Source: Microscilla marina ATCC 23134 (GTDB taxonomy: Bacteria; Bacteroidota; Bacteroidia; Cytophagales; Microscillaceae). Taken from it: 64,000 bases of DNA. The stretch spans positions 62,001 to 126,000 of the forward strand of contig NZ_AAWS01000011.1 of assembly GCF_000169175.1 (NCBI RefSeq), written 5' to 3'. Both the position numbers and the translations under genes were made by a program. The notes under the pieces were generated by a model. It searched no databases. It was not told the origin of the DNA and saw only the letters and a program-made list of their open reading frames with translations. Shown here piece after piece: positions 43,438-52,897 of the stretch; the stretch's first letter is position 1, and each line of letters begins with the position of its first letter.

Positions 43438-46400
43438 TCAATACTTAATCCCCATCACCAATATATCATCAGTTTGAGAAGCATCACCTTGCCATTCAGT
43501 AATTTCTTTCTCAAGGTACTTTCCCTGCGCCTCCATTGGCAAGTGGCTGATAGACAGTAATAAACTTCGAAAACGTTTGGTAAGGTATTTTTTACCATTT
43601 TTTCCTCCAAATTGGTCTTGAAAACCATCTGAAATCATATAAAATATATCACCAGGTTGTATATCTATTGTATGAGTTTCGAACACCTTCTGAAGTTTAT
43701 ATTGAGTATTGCTACCAATCGGAAACTTGGAGCCTCTTACTTGATGAATTTCGCCACCTCTTACATAAAGTAGGGGATTTTTTGCTGCGGCAAAGCGTAA
43801 TTGTTTTTGGTCTTCGTCTATTACCATAATGCTTATGTCCATCCCATCATTTACCTTGCTGTCTTCAGGAGAATCACTGTTGGCGTGGAGTGTCTCTACC
43901 AGCTGATTGTCAAGCTCATATAAAATCTGATCGGGTTCGAGTATTTGTTGTTTGTTGATTACATCGTCCAAAATATTGTTACCTATAATGGTCATCAATG
44001 CCCCTGGTACCCCGTGCCCGGTACAATCAGCTGCAATCAACACCTTTTTATTACCCTGTCCGTTTTTTTCTATTTCCGAATACCAGTAAAAATCACCCGA
44101 TACAATGTCTTTGGGCAAGTACAATATAAAAGCTTCCTTAAAGCTATCAATTATTTTTTGTTCACGTGTAAGCAAAGCCCGCTGAATACGGCTGGCGTAG
44201 TTGATACTGTCAGTAATGTTTTTGTTTTGCTTGGTAAGCTTCTGGCTTTGTTCTGCCAACTGTACCCTACTTGACTCTATGCGGGCATTACTTGCACTCA
44301 GTATGCGCTTAGAGGCTTCCAGTATTTCATTTTTTGCTTTCAGCTCTTCCAGCGAGTCTTCCAATATGTCACGGGCTGCCACCAATTCTTGCTGTTGGTT
44401 TTTTAATTCACTAATATCAAAAGCTACTGTAGAGAAATATTTGATAGAGCCATTAGCATTTTTGTGTGCCACTATAATCTGACTGGTGGGTACTTCGTGC
44501 CCATCTTTGTGCACCCATTCGGTTTCGCCTACCCACACTCCATGTTCTTTGGCATAAGGGGTCCCTTCGGTTCTGATCAGCTCCATACTTTCTGCTGTCT
44601 GGAAATCGATGGTTTCCCTGTTATAAAACTCATCAAACTCTGGTGGGTAACCCAGCATGTCTTTGCCCCCTTGATTGATATAGATAACCCGTCCTTTGTT
44701 ATCGTTCATTGCCACCAGATTGGGCGATGCTTCTAAAATAGACACCAAACGATCTTGTTGTTCTTCTATCTCTTTGCGTTCGGTAATGTCTTGAATTGTA
44801 CCAGACAGGCGTACTGTTTTGCCTCGTCGCTGCTGTGCTTTGCCAATAGCCCTTACCCATATTTCTTTGCCCTTGGCAGATACCATTTGTAGCTCCAGCT
44901 CATAGGAGTCACCGTTTTTCAATGCACTATTAAAGTGTTCTTTGATTATTTGAGCATCTCCTTCTTTATAATATTTAAAGAAGTCGTCCAGTGTGGGCTC
45001 CATGTTAAATGGCACCTCGTATACCCTAAACATTTGATCGCTCCATACCAAACGATGCCCTTTTTCGTCTCGCAAGTCATACTCCCAGGCACCTACCTTA
45101 GCCGTTTTTTCCATACGGCTCAGCATGTTTTGTTGCTGTTTTGCCTCTTTGAGCAGAATACTTACTTTTTGGCGTTGTTTAAACTCCTCAGTAATATCAT
45201 TAGCCACTGCCAAAAAACCAATGATTTCATCGTTATCATTCTGAATACCAGAAACAGTCAACAACACCCTAAACTGTGACCTATCTTTGCGTATATAGGT
45301 CCATTCATTTCTATCTACCTGGCCTTGCAGGGCTTTGCCAAGCAACACATCCATGCTTTGTACTTCTTTCTTTTGAGTTTTGGCTACTTCCAAGGTTTTT
45401 GCTTCAATCTCAGTGGCATCATGAAATAGCAACAAATCTTTTTTGTCTATCAATTCTGATGCTTCATACCCCAACCACTTAGCAGCGGCTGGATTAAAAC
45501 TGGTAATGATGCCGTGTAGGTTGGTAGATATAATAGAAAGCTCAGCACTTTGAAGAATACTTTTTTGAAAAGAGGTGATTTCTTCGAGGTGTTGTTTGGC
45601 TTTTGATATGTCCTCATTGGCAGACAACAGTTGGTCTGCATTGCGCCTTAATTCTTGTTCCGATGTTTTTATTTGCTCTATTTGCTCTTGTGCCTGTTTT
45701 TCCAGTAGTTTTTCGTTCGACACATCCTGAGCAAACTTAATGACTTTGAGCGGTTCACCATCGTGGTTTTTCAACACTGAATATACCCCTCTGAACCACA
45801 GGTCTTCACCGTGTTTTGATATCCAACGAAATACTCCATCGTAGAACCCAGCGCGTTTTACACTGCTCCAAAAACGTTTATAAACCTCTCTTTTTTCTTC
45901 CCGGTCGGGCAAAAAGAAAGCATAATCCTGTCCGATCACATCCTCAAGCTCATAACCACTCATTCTTATGAAAAAGTCATTGGCATGAACCACTTTGCCT
46001 TCCAAAGAAAACTCTACGATAGTATTGAATCTGGCAAAAGCATCGCTACGGGCGCGGTACTCTATATTTTGTTGTTCAGTAGCGGTAATGTCATTGGCAA
46101 GTTGTACAATCTTAATTACGTTGTCGTTATCGTCGGTAATGGGAGTATAAGAACTGTTGATCCAGACATCTTCATGGTATTGATTCACTCGTTTGAAATC
46201 GCCCGAATGTGGAATACCCTCTCGAAGCTCTTCCCAAAAATGAGTATAACTCTCCTCGTTTTTACCATACTCATCTATCAATACATCATGGTGCTTGCCC
46301 AGCAAGTCTTCTCTCTCATACTTCATCAAATACAAAAAAGAAGTATTTGCCTCGATAATATTACCTTTTACATCGTACTCAGCTACTGCAAGTGTACGGT

Positions 46401-47496
46401 TGATAGCAGCAAGGTGCCCGCGTTGTTCTGTTTCTACCCGGCGTAAGTGTTCTTGAGTAGCCAAAAGTTCTTCCATGTTTTGGCGTAACTCTTCTTCCGA
46501 TGAGTACAGTCGTTGGTTAGACTCCTCTATTTCTTGTTTTTTACGATTGTTTTCGGTGATATTATTCGCAATTACAATCACCTTTATTAATTGGTTTTCG
46601 CTGCTAAATACAGGGGTAAAAGTCATCGCTAACCAATAGCTGCCATCACGTTGGGTCGGGTATTCAAATTCGCCCGATTGACTGATGCCTTGTTTGAGAG
46701 TAGACCAAAATATCTTGTAGTGGGTTTTGTTATCCCAGCGTTGCGACTGGAGGAATGTTTTGGGGCGTTTGCCTAACAACCGTTTTTTTTTGATGTTTAA
46801 AAAACGGCAAAACAAATCATTGGCAAAAGTAATGCGCCCATGTTTGTCTAGTTCCAGTGTGCCCATGCTATAGTTAAGCGCCGACAATTGCCCCCTTAGT
46901 ACCCTTTGTAGTTGTACACTGCTATTGACAAATTGACTGGCCACAAAGGCAACTACCAACATGATAATGGCTAAGTTGACGGAGAAGAAGTAAGGGTGTT
47001 GTTGAGGTGCTTGCTGAAGGTTGAGTAAGGTAGTGAGTTGGTTGTCTATGATAATAGATACAAAAATGCCCAACAAAAACACATAGAGCCAATAAGCCGC
47101 TTGACGAAAAGGTGTACAGGTGAGCCCTCCCAGCGCACTGGGCAATGCCCACAGCAAAAATGTGCCAGAAGCCTGAAAACCACCCATTAACCATTGAAAT
47201 ACAAAGGGTAGTAGTACACCACTGGCTACTTGAAATGTGCGGGGAAACAGCAAGGACTTTTTCTTGAAGAAAAGGCGGAGGTTGCCCAAAGTAAGCAATA
47301 GGTATACTGCCGAGGTAATGCCTAACCAATAATAGCCTAACACAAAACCCGCAATAGACCAATATGCTCCGGCAAAAACCATAAAGCAACCATAAAGTGT
47401 GAAGGCATACTTATGATTTTTGACAAAGAATGAGTCATCTTCGGTGCTACCTGCTGTAGCCAACGATTTTAAACTTTTTTGAAAAGCTTTAATCAT
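43438..47496 (-). CDS. Membrane multi-PAS SpoIIE-type phosphatase
   Basis: 1352 aa. Six TM helices (about 30-190), six PAS/PAC units (about 200-315, 362-475, 483-600, 645-770, 798-910, 918-1030; several contain the PAC ending NDIT), coiled coils between units and before the catalytic part, the linker ITDSINYASRIQRALL (1094-1109) and a C-terminal PP2C/SpoIIE phosphatase domain. Metal-binding acids are Asp1135 (GDFYW), Asp1157 (ADCTGHGVPG), Asp1290 (SDGFQDQ) and Asp1344 (TDDILVMG). It dephosphorylates Ser/Thr in a partner such as a STAS or SiaC protein. It could act on the SiaC product at 34705, 9 kb away; this is inference. Confidence 0.94.
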   Translation of the reverse strand: MIKAFQKSLKSLATAGSTEDDSFFVKNHKYAFTLYGCFMVFAGAYWSIAGFVLGYYWLGITSAVYLLLTLGNLRLFFKKKSLLFPRTFQVASGVLLPFVFQWLMGGFQASGTFLLWALPSALGGLTCTPFRQAAYWLYVFLLGIFVSIIIDNQLTTLLNLQQAPQQHPYFFSVNLAIIMLVVAFVASQFVNSSVQLQRVLRGQLSALNYSMGTLELDKHGRITFANDLFCRFLNIKKKRLLGKRPKTFLQSQRWDNKTHYKIFWSTLKQGISQSGEFEYPTQRDGSYWLAMTFTPVFSSENQLIKVIVIANNITENNRKKQEIEESNQRLYSSEEELRQNMEELLATQEHLRRVETEQRGHLAAINRTLAVAEYDVKGNIIEANTSFLYLMKYEREDLLGKHHDVLIDEYGKNEESYTHFWEELREGIPHSGDFKRVNQYHEDVWINSSYTPITDDNDNVIKIVQLANDITATEQQNIEYRARSDAFARFNTIVEFSLEGKVVHANDFFIRMSGYELEDVIGQDYAFFLPDREEKREVYKRFWSSVKRAGFYDGVFRWISKHGEDLWFRGVYSVLKNHDGEPLKVIKFAQDVSNEKLLEKQAQEQIEQIKTSEQELRRNADQLLSANEDISKAKQHLEEITSFQKSILQSAELSIISTNLHGIITSFNPAAAKWLGYEASELIDKKDLLLFHDATEIEAKTLEVAKTQKKEVQSMDVLLGKALQGQVDRNEWTYIRKDRSQFRVLLTVSGIQNDNDEIIGFLAVANDITEEFKQRQKVSILLKEAKQQQNMLSRMEKTAKVGAWEYDLRDEKGHRLVWSDQMFRVYEVPFNMEPTLDDFFKYYKEGDAQIIKEHFNSALKNGDSYELELQMVSAKGKEIWVRAIGKAQQRRGKTVRLSGTIQDITERKEIEEQQDRLVSILEASPNLVAMNDNKGRVIYINQGGKDMLGYPPEFDEFYNRETIDFQTAESMELIRTEGTPYAKEHGVWVGETEWVHKDGHEVPTSQIIVAHKNANGSIKYFSTVAFDISELKNQQQELVAARDILEDSLEELKAKNEILEASKRILSASNARIESSRVQLAEQSQKLTKQNKNITDSINYASRIQRALLTREQKIIDSFKEAFILYLPKDIVSGDFYWYSEIEKNGQGNKKVLIAADCTGHGVPGALMTIIGNNILDDVINKQQILEPDQILYELDNQLVETLHANSDSPEDSKVNDGMDISIMVIDEDQKQLRFAAAKNPLLYVRGGEIHQVRGSKFPIGSNTQYKLQKVFETHTIDIQPGDIFYMISDGFQDQFGGKNGKKYLTKRFRSLLLSISHLPMEAQGKYLEKEITEWQGDASQTDDILVMGIKY

Positions 47497-47814
47497 ATCA
47501 AATTATTGCATAGAAATCTCAACTGTAATTTTTGCAGCAAAACTGCCCACTTTGTGTTAGCTAATTCTAATAGCAGAAGTCAATAAAGATAATATTTTTA
47601 TGCAAATATATACTAAATGTATCTGAAGCCTTGATAAAGTATTACAAAATTCAGGCAATGTTTAGGTAATCATGAACCTTATGCAGTCAAAATTTAAATT
47701 TATGCATATTTTTACAAGCTGTTGGATGAGCCTTACAAGGTACAGTAGATCTTTTACAAAAAAATTTGTAAACAAGCTCTAAAACTACAAAAATAATCTT
47801 ATCAGTCAATAACA
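47497..47814. other. Divergent intergenic region, 318 bp
   Basis: AT-rich. On the minus strand TATATTTG (47610-47603) is a candidate -7 box for the phosphatase gene, 107 bp from its start. Nothing else is recognised. Confidence 0.4.
47603..47610 (-). promoter_or_regulatory. Candidate -7 box of the phosphatase gene
   Basis: Minus-strand TATATTTG, matching TAnnTTTG. No TTTG box exactly 19 bp upstream. Confidence 0.35.
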
Positions 47815-48549
47815 ATGAATTATACTAAACAATTCACTTATATTTTGATAGTGGTTTGCCTGATCATTTTGCCAGGGTGTCAGAATGGTTGCCTCAAAGG
47901 GCAGGGCAAAACCATTAGCCAGACAAGAAGTATTGATAGCTTTAGCGCGCTAGAGGTAGATGGTTGGGTAGACGTAGTGCTTGAGCAAGGTAGTGCGCCC
48001 GAAGTAGAAGTAATTTCGGGTAAAAACCTTATTGGTAACATTCGTACTGAGGTAAACGCCGAAAGCGGTAAACTCATGATTACCAACAATAATAAATGCC
48101 ATTGGTCGAGGGGAGGAAGCCAACCAACTGTAAGGGTAAAATATCAGACACTGGCGCAAATAGACCACTTGGGTTTTGGCAATATTTTGTCGGTTGATAC
48201 GCTAAGAAATGCCAACTTGCTGGTAAATATAAAAGGCAATGGCAATGTGAAGCTATTGGTAAATGTGACAAATTTTAGCTGTACTATGCTAGAGTTGGGC
48301 GATTTGGAGGTGCATGGCAAAAGCGAGCGCAGCAACTTGTTTTCGCATAATGTAGGTTTTTTTAAGGGTAAAAACTTTGTGACTACCCATTGTACTGCCC
48401 GCACCCGCGACGAGGGACAGTTTGAGGTAACCGTGTTGGACTCGCTCGTTGCCACGGTAGAGAGTACAGGCGATATTATTTATTATGGCAACCCCTCTTA
48501 TGTAAAAAGCAATGTGACAGGACCTGGCAGAGTGGTGGCAGGTAAATGA
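47815..48549 (+). CDS. Head GIN domain lipoprotein (DUF2807)
   Basis: 244 aa. Lipoprotein signal with lipobox ILPGC (Cys22). The mature part is the DUF2807 right-handed beta-helix: ISQTRSIDSFSALEVDGWVDVVLEQG, EVEVISGKNLIGNIRTEVNAESGKLMI, VKYQTLAQIDHLGFGNI and repeated N-G-N-V-type strands. Members lie on the outer face of the envelope; their ligand is unknown. It begins 11 bp before the PagL-like gene, so both form an operon. Confidence 0.87.
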   Translation: MNYTKQFTYILIVVCLIILPGCQNGCLKGQGKTISQTRSIDSFSALEVDGWVDVVLEQGSAPEVEVISGKNLIGNIRTEVNAESGKLMITNNNKCHWSRGGSQPTVRVKYQTLAQIDHLGFGNILSVDTLRNANLLVNIKGNGNVKLLVNVTNFSCTMLELGDLEVHGKSERSNLFSHNVGFFKGKNFVTTHCTARTRDEGQFEVTVLDSLVATVESTGDIIYYGNPSYVKSNVTGPGRVVAGK

Positions 48550-48559
48550 TGAATTAAGT

Positions 48560-49648
48560 ATGATGACACAAAAAAATAAATTGATACAATGCGTGTACTG
48601 CTTGCTGATAGGGGTGTTTTGGCAAGGTACCCTCAAGGCGCAAAACTTGAGTGTAGACGCTCAGGCACTTACGGGTTTACTTATTCCCATTAGCCTTACC
48701 TCGCCTCAACTGACTACCGCAAGCCCAAAAGGGGTAGAGCTGAGGCTAATGAAACAAACATCGGGCAATAAAGACTGGCACCATTGGTATAAATCGCCTC
48801 GTTTTGGGGTTACATTTATCCACTATGACTTTCGCAACGAGTTTTTGGGCAAAGCCTATAGCTTACAAGGAGTGGGAGACTTTCCGTTGAAGCAAAGAAA
48901 ACGACACGATTGGCACTTGTTGGTGGGCTATGGGGTAGCTTACCTGACCGAAAACTACCGTAAGTTTCGCAACCGAAAAAACACTTATGTAGGTAGCCAG
49001 TTTAACTATTCTTTTGAGCTGATGTTAAGCTATAACTATTACTTAACTCCACGGCTTCAGCTATCTGCCGAAGCAGGCATCATTCACTATTCCAATGCCG
49101 CACTGCAAATGCCCAATGGGGGAATCAATGCTTTGTCGTTGGGTTTAGGGATAAAATACAGGCAAAATAAACCAGTAGAAAACAAGGTAGATACTACCTT
49201 CTATAAACCAAAAAAGTGGCGTTGGAATATATCAGGAGCGTTTGGTATGCTGGAGCAATACCCTACAGGAGGGCGAAAGTATGCGGTATATAATGTGAAC
49301 TTTTTGGGCGAAAAACGCATTAGCCGTAAAGTGAGTTGGTTATTGGGGGTAGAAGCGATCTATAATAATTTGTACAAAGAGTATATTCCTGATGGCAAAA
49401 ACCAACCTGAACCTGCATTGCCCGGAAGGGCGGCGGTGCTTACTGGCATGGATATTTTGGTGGGGCAAATGGCAATTATGATTCAGGCGGGGGTGTATGT
49501 ATACAAACCCCAACCGTTTGACGCGGTATGGTATAATAAATATGGCTTTAAATGGCGTTTTTATCGAGAACTTTTTACTTCATTTGCTATTAAAACCCAA
49601 CTAGGTGCTGCCGATAATTTTGAGCTGGGGCTGGGGTATAGATTCTAG
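48560..49648 (+). CDS. PagL-like acyloxyacyl hydrolase (lipid A 3-O-deacylase)
   Basis: 362 aa outer-membrane barrel with a signal peptide (about 1-28, cleaved near LKAQN). The catalytic motif is AEAGIIHYSNAALQMPNGGIN (about 166-186) with the His-Ser dyad of PagL, and Asn/Pro ligands as in family members. PagL removes an acyl chain from lipid A. The family also includes LpxR-like homologues; PagL itself is about half as long, so this is an extended relative with extra barrel strands. Cotranscribed with the head GIN gene. Confidence 0.78.
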   Translation: MMTQKNKLIQCVYCLLIGVFWQGTLKAQNLSVDAQALTGLLIPISLTSPQLTTASPKGVELRLMKQTSGNKDWHHWYKSPRFGVTFIHYDFRNEFLGKAYSLQGVGDFPLKQRKRHDWHLLVGYGVAYLTENYRKFRNRKNTYVGSQFNYSFELMLSYNYYLTPRLQLSAEAGIIHYSNAALQMPNGGINALSLGLGIKYRQNKPVENKVDTTFYKPKKWRWNISGAFGMLEQYPTGGRKYAVYNVNFLGEKRISRKVSWLLGVEAIYNNLYKEYIPDGKNQPEPALPGRAAVLTGMDILVGQMAIMIQAGVYVYKPQPFDAVWYNKYGFKWRFYRELFTSFAIKTQLGAADNFELGLGYRF

Positions 49649-49759
49649 AGAATGGCTTGATTGCTCTATTGTTTGCGAAGCCACTATACAAACTATATGC
49701 TATCGCCTAAAGCGTAGCTAAAAACTATCGTCTATTGACTATTAAACTATTAACTAAAC

Positions 49760-50317
49760 ATGGCATTAACTCCAACCAAACAAATACCTTTGGGCTTTAT
49801 TGCCCCTGATTTTACCCTGCCCGATACTGTCTCGGGTAAAACAATGAGTTTGGAACAACTCAAATCTGACAAGGCGACGGTAGTAATGTTTATTTGCAAC
49901 CACTGCCCTTATGTAAAACACGTAAATGATGCCTTGGTAGCGCTGGCAAACGACTATATGCCCAAAGGCGTAGCTTTTGTGGCCATTAGCTCGAACGACG
50001 CTGAAGCATACCCTGCCGATGGTCCAGAGCAAATGAAAACAGAAGCCACTCGTTTAGGTTATCCTTTCCCTTATTTGTATGACGAAACTCAGGAGGTGGC
50101 AAAAGCTTATACCGCAGAGTGTACGCCTGATTTTAATATTTTTGACGGCAACCTGCGTTGCGTATATAGAGGACAGTTGGATGGTTCACGCCCTGGAAGC
50201 AATGTACCCGTTACAGGCAAAGACATGCGCCAGGCTTTAGACGCTATTTTGGCGGGCAAACCAGTAAGCACTGACCAAACCCCTAGCGTAGGCTGTAATA
50301 TCAAATGGAAGGGGTAA
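49760..50317 (+). CDS. Thioredoxin-family protein (AhpC/TSA-like)
   Basis: 185 aa, cytoplasmic (no signal peptide). FIAPDFTLPDTVSGKTMSLEQLK, VVMFICNHCPYVKHVN with Cys46 and Cys49, FVAISSNDAEAYPADGPEQMKTEA and TPDFNIFDGNLRCVYRGQLDGSRPG are typical of the CNHCPYV-type redoxins of Bacteroidota. It probably reduces peroxides or disulfides; the partner is unknown. Monocistronic by spacing. Confidence 0.86.
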   Translation: MALTPTKQIPLGFIAPDFTLPDTVSGKTMSLEQLKSDKATVVMFICNHCPYVKHVNDALVALANDYMPKGVAFVAISSNDAEAYPADGPEQMKTEATRLGYPFPYLYDETQEVAKAYTAECTPDFNIFDGNLRCVYRGQLDGSRPGSNVPVTGKDMRQALDAILAGKPVSTDQTPSVGCNIKWKG

Positions 50318-50391
50318 TGATTGCCTTTAAGTGATGTGTTTGTGTCTAAAAAAGGTTATTTTTGGAAACACTTGTTAAACTTGCTTTCAGT

Positions 50392-51234
50392 ATGGAGAAA
50401 TTTATAAACCCTTTTACCGATTTTGGCTTTAAAAAGCTATTTGGTGAAGAGCGCAATAAAGATTTGTTGATTGACTTTATCAATGAATTGCTGCATGAAA
50501 GTATACATGTGCTGACTTATTTGACCAATGAAAGGTTGGCGCAGGACTCGGTAGCTGCTGCAAATACCTTGGTTGTATATTGTGAAAATAAACAAGACGA
50601 AAAGTTTATTGTGCAGCTTCAAAAAGTGCAGCAAGGCTCAAGAATAGACCGTAGCATTTATTATACGACTTTTCCTGTTCAAGAGCAGGCAGAGCCGGGT
50701 AAAAAATGGAACTTTGAATTAAAGGGGGTATATACCATTGCCTTTCTGGACTTTGTCTTCGCCAAAAATGTCTCTACTTTTCACCACAAGGTGCAATTGG
50801 TAGATTTGGAAACCAACGAGGTGTTTAATGATAAACTACAGCTTACTTACCTCGAAATACCCAAATTTAGTAAAGAAAAGCATGAACTTGAGACGCATTA
50901 TGATAAATGGATGTATATTTTTCAGAACTTGGGTAAGTTACAAGAGCGTCCGGCGGCTTTACAAGAGAAAGTTTTTCAAAAACTACTGGATGCTGCTGAG
51001 ATAGCTCACTTTGATAAAAAACAGCAAATTGCTTATCAGGATAGTTTGAAAAATTACCGTGATTGGGATAATGTGATTCAGACTTCTCTTAAAAAGGGGT
51101 TAGAACAAGGCAGAGAAGAAGGTATAGAACAAGGTTTACATCAAACCGTCTTAAGGATGAAAGAAAAAGGTTTTTCACTGAAAGACATAAGCGACGCCAC
51201 TGGGTTAACTTTAGATCAGGTTGAACATATATAA
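50392..51234 (+). CDS. Rpn-family PD-(D/E)XK protein, possibly inactive
   Basis: 280 aa from the ATG at 50392 (MEKFINPFTDFGFKKLFG). It starts with the Rpn signature NPFTDFGFKKLFGEERNKDLLIDFINELL and ends with EQGREEGIEQGLHQTVLRMKEKGFSLKDISDATGL. Family members are recombination-promoting nucleases related to transposases. The catalytic ExQ triplet reads QLQ here (VQLQKVQ) and the upstream Asp region reads YCENKQDEK, so the metal site may be lost. No terminal repeats are seen around it, so it does not look like a mobile element on its own. Confidence 0.83.
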   Translation: MEKFINPFTDFGFKKLFGEERNKDLLIDFINELLHESIHVLTYLTNERLAQDSVAAANTLVVYCENKQDEKFIVQLQKVQQGSRIDRSIYYTTFPVQEQAEPGKKWNFELKGVYTIAFLDFVFAKNVSTFHHKVQLVDLETNEVFNDKLQLTYLEIPKFSKEKHELETHYDKWMYIFQNLGKLQERPAALQEKVFQKLLDAAEIAHFDKKQQIAYQDSLKNYRDWDNVIQTSLKKGLEQGREEGIEQGLHQTVLRMKEKGFSLKDISDATGLTLDQVEHI

Positions 51235-51247
51235 ATAGTATTGTTGT

Positions 51248-51520
51248 ATGGAAGTTGAGGAAATAGTAAAAGAAATTACTACCAAACTTGAAGGTGTGCA
51301 AGCACCAGATAATTTGCCACCCTTTAACCTGGAAACTCAGGCAAACAGTGTACAGAAAAGTGTGTACTGGGTAGTACATAACCATTATGACCTGGGACAG
51401 CCGCTGGAGCCTTTGGTAACTTATGCTGCCAGAGCCAAACAACCGTTAGACAAGTTTTTGGAAGTGTTTCATCCCGATATTTTAGCGGCTTATCAACACG
51501 CTCAAACCCACGCTAAGTAA
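51248..51520 (+). CDS. Small hypothetical protein
   Basis: 90 aa, soluble, 13 bp after the Rpn gene. Sequence reads as an all-helical protein (EEIVKEITTKLEG, NSVQKSVYWVVHNHYDLGQ, ARAKQPLDKFLEVFHPDILAAYQHAQ). No known family. It could be an accessory or partner of the Rpn protein. Confidence 0.65.
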   Translation: MEVEEIVKEITTKLEGVQAPDNLPPFNLETQANSVQKSVYWVVHNHYDLGQPLEPLVTYAARAKQPLDKFLEVFHPDILAAYQHAQTHAK

Positions 51521-51544
51521 CTTGGCAAAGAGGCAGAAATATAA

Positions 51545-51602
51545 TGCATATAAAACAAAGCCCTGAAGCTACGATAAGCTTCAGGGCTTTGTTTTATATG
51601 CA
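51545..51602. terminator. 26-bp perfect hairpin between convergent genes
   Basis: Bases 51545-51570 and 51577-51602 are perfectly complementary, with a 6-nt loop (ACGATA). It contains the terminator core ACAAAGCCCTGAAGCT, with A4/T4 flanks, and serves both strands: the gene ending at 51520 (+) and the gene ending at 51608 (-). Confidence 0.9.
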
Positions 51603-51607
51603 AATGT

Positions 51608-52120
51608 TTACAGTTTTTCGTCATAGCGAAATACACGAACTAACTCTCCTTTTTTGAGCTTAATCATTTTTTTGCTATCAAGCTGCTCTATATCGTACTG
51701 GTCTTTGTACTTTTCATCCTCAGCCCCATCCATTTTTTTTATTCCCTCTATCATCAGCACATTGCCTATTACTTTGTAAGTGCCTGTAATGACTGGCACT
51801 GGAGTGATCTCTTCAAAGGTGCCATCTTCTTTAAAAGTAAACTGGCTCATGTTGGGCTTGTCGCCCCAAACCCCCACCAGAAGTTTTTCTTTATCTGTAT
51901 TTCTTTCTGCTGTTTTATTCCCGTCAGTGGTATCACCCGCTGGTTTAGTGTTGTTTTCTTCTACTTTTGTTTCGGGCGTTTTGTTTTCAGCGTTAGCTGC
52001 AGTGTCTTGTGTGGTTTGGGTAGTATCACCTTCGCTGTTGTTGGCTTTGTCGCCCCCTCCACAAGCTTGTATACCAAATGCTATCAAAGCGGCAAATAAA
52101 AATTTAGAAAATGTTTTCAT
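51608..52120 (-). CDS. Hypothetical lipoprotein (lipocalin-like)
   Basis: 170 aa. Lipobox IQACGGG (Cys20), a long low-complexity tether rich in Thr, Asn, Glu and Lys (22-80), and a small beta-rich domain (VGVWGDKPNMSQFTFKEDGTFEEI, GTYKVIGNVLMIEG, KMIKLKKGELVRVFRYDEKL) of the lipocalin-like type seen in Bacteroidota. Exported to the envelope; function unknown. Confidence 0.75.
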   Translation of the reverse strand: MKTFSKFLFAALIAFGIQACGGGDKANNSEGDTTQTTQDTAANAENKTPETKVEENNTKPAGDTTDGNKTAERNTDKEKLLVGVWGDKPNMSQFTFKEDGTFEEITPVPVITGTYKVIGNVLMIEGIKKMDGAEDEKYKDQYDIEQLDSKKMIKLKKGELVRVFRYDEKL

Positions 52121-52422
52121 ACTGTTTTAGCAAATTTGTGTTTGAAAATATATAAAAAATAATGAGTTCACAGTTTTTCCACAAGCGCTTGTCTAAAGTG
52201 ACTGATGATGCGTTTTGTGTTCAGGCAGATCAAACCAAACTTGATTCGGAGCCCTGTTTCACTGTTGAACATAAAACAACTAATTAATTTTTAAACATAC
52301 TCTTTGATTACTTCCTTCAAAAGTTAGCAAAATCTGTTTTAAACTTGTTATTTTGCCCTAAAATATTCACTTTTATTTCAGTTGGTAAAACCAGGATAAG
52401 CATCCGGCAAACTATAAAAAAT
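52121..52422. other. Divergent intergenic region, 302 bp
   Basis: Between the lipoprotein and DUF4286 genes. The open frame extends into it from the DUF4286 gene, but no conserved start is visible. No hairpin or repeat. Confidence 0.4.
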
Positions 52423-52737
52423 ATGGCAAAAATTGTATACAATGTAACAATATTGATTGAAAATGACGTGCGTGAAGAATGGCTGAACTGGATGAATGAA
52501 CACCATGTGCCCGATGTAATGGCTACTGGCTGTTTTACCGAGAGCAAAGTAATGAAAGTATTGGTAGACGACCCTCAGGCTATAGCCACCACCTATGCTT
52601 GTCATTATGTAGCCAACAGCATGGGCGATTATCAAAGTTATGTAGACAATCACGCCGAAAAATTGCGCAAGGAAGCTGTAGACCGCTACGGCAACAAGAT
52701 GAATGCTTTCCGTACCTTGTTGGAAGTGGTGGAGTAG
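52423..52737 (+). CDS. DUF4286 family protein
   Basis: 104 aa from the ATG at 52423 (MAKIVYNVTILIENDVREEWLNWM). The conserved core follows: EHHVPDVMATGCFTESKV, YACHYVANSMGDYQSYVDNHAEKLRKEAVDRYGNKMNAFRTLLEVVE. A ferredoxin-like small protein of unknown function that is widespread in Bacteroidota. The 5' extension of the frame is not conserved in known members. Confidence 0.9.
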   Translation: MAKIVYNVTILIENDVREEWLNWMNEHHVPDVMATGCFTESKVMKVLVDDPQAIATTYACHYVANSMGDYQSYVDNHAEKLRKEAVDRYGNKMNAFRTLLEVVE

Positions 52738-52897
52738 GTAACAGCATTGGACTTTTAACTAATAAATTTATAACCCATTGAAAATGAGTGTACTATGGAT
52801 TTGTTAGTTGCCTATAGCACAGGGTGTGCCTAGCACCTAGTCCCTAGAACCTTGCCGAGGCTATCGACTAAAAAACTCTTGACTAAAAAAAATACAC

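Noticed and set aside
45985-46446. 153-residue open frame opposite the SpoIIE gene
   Set aside because: Lies entirely antisense to a PAS region with clear homology; a shadow frame.
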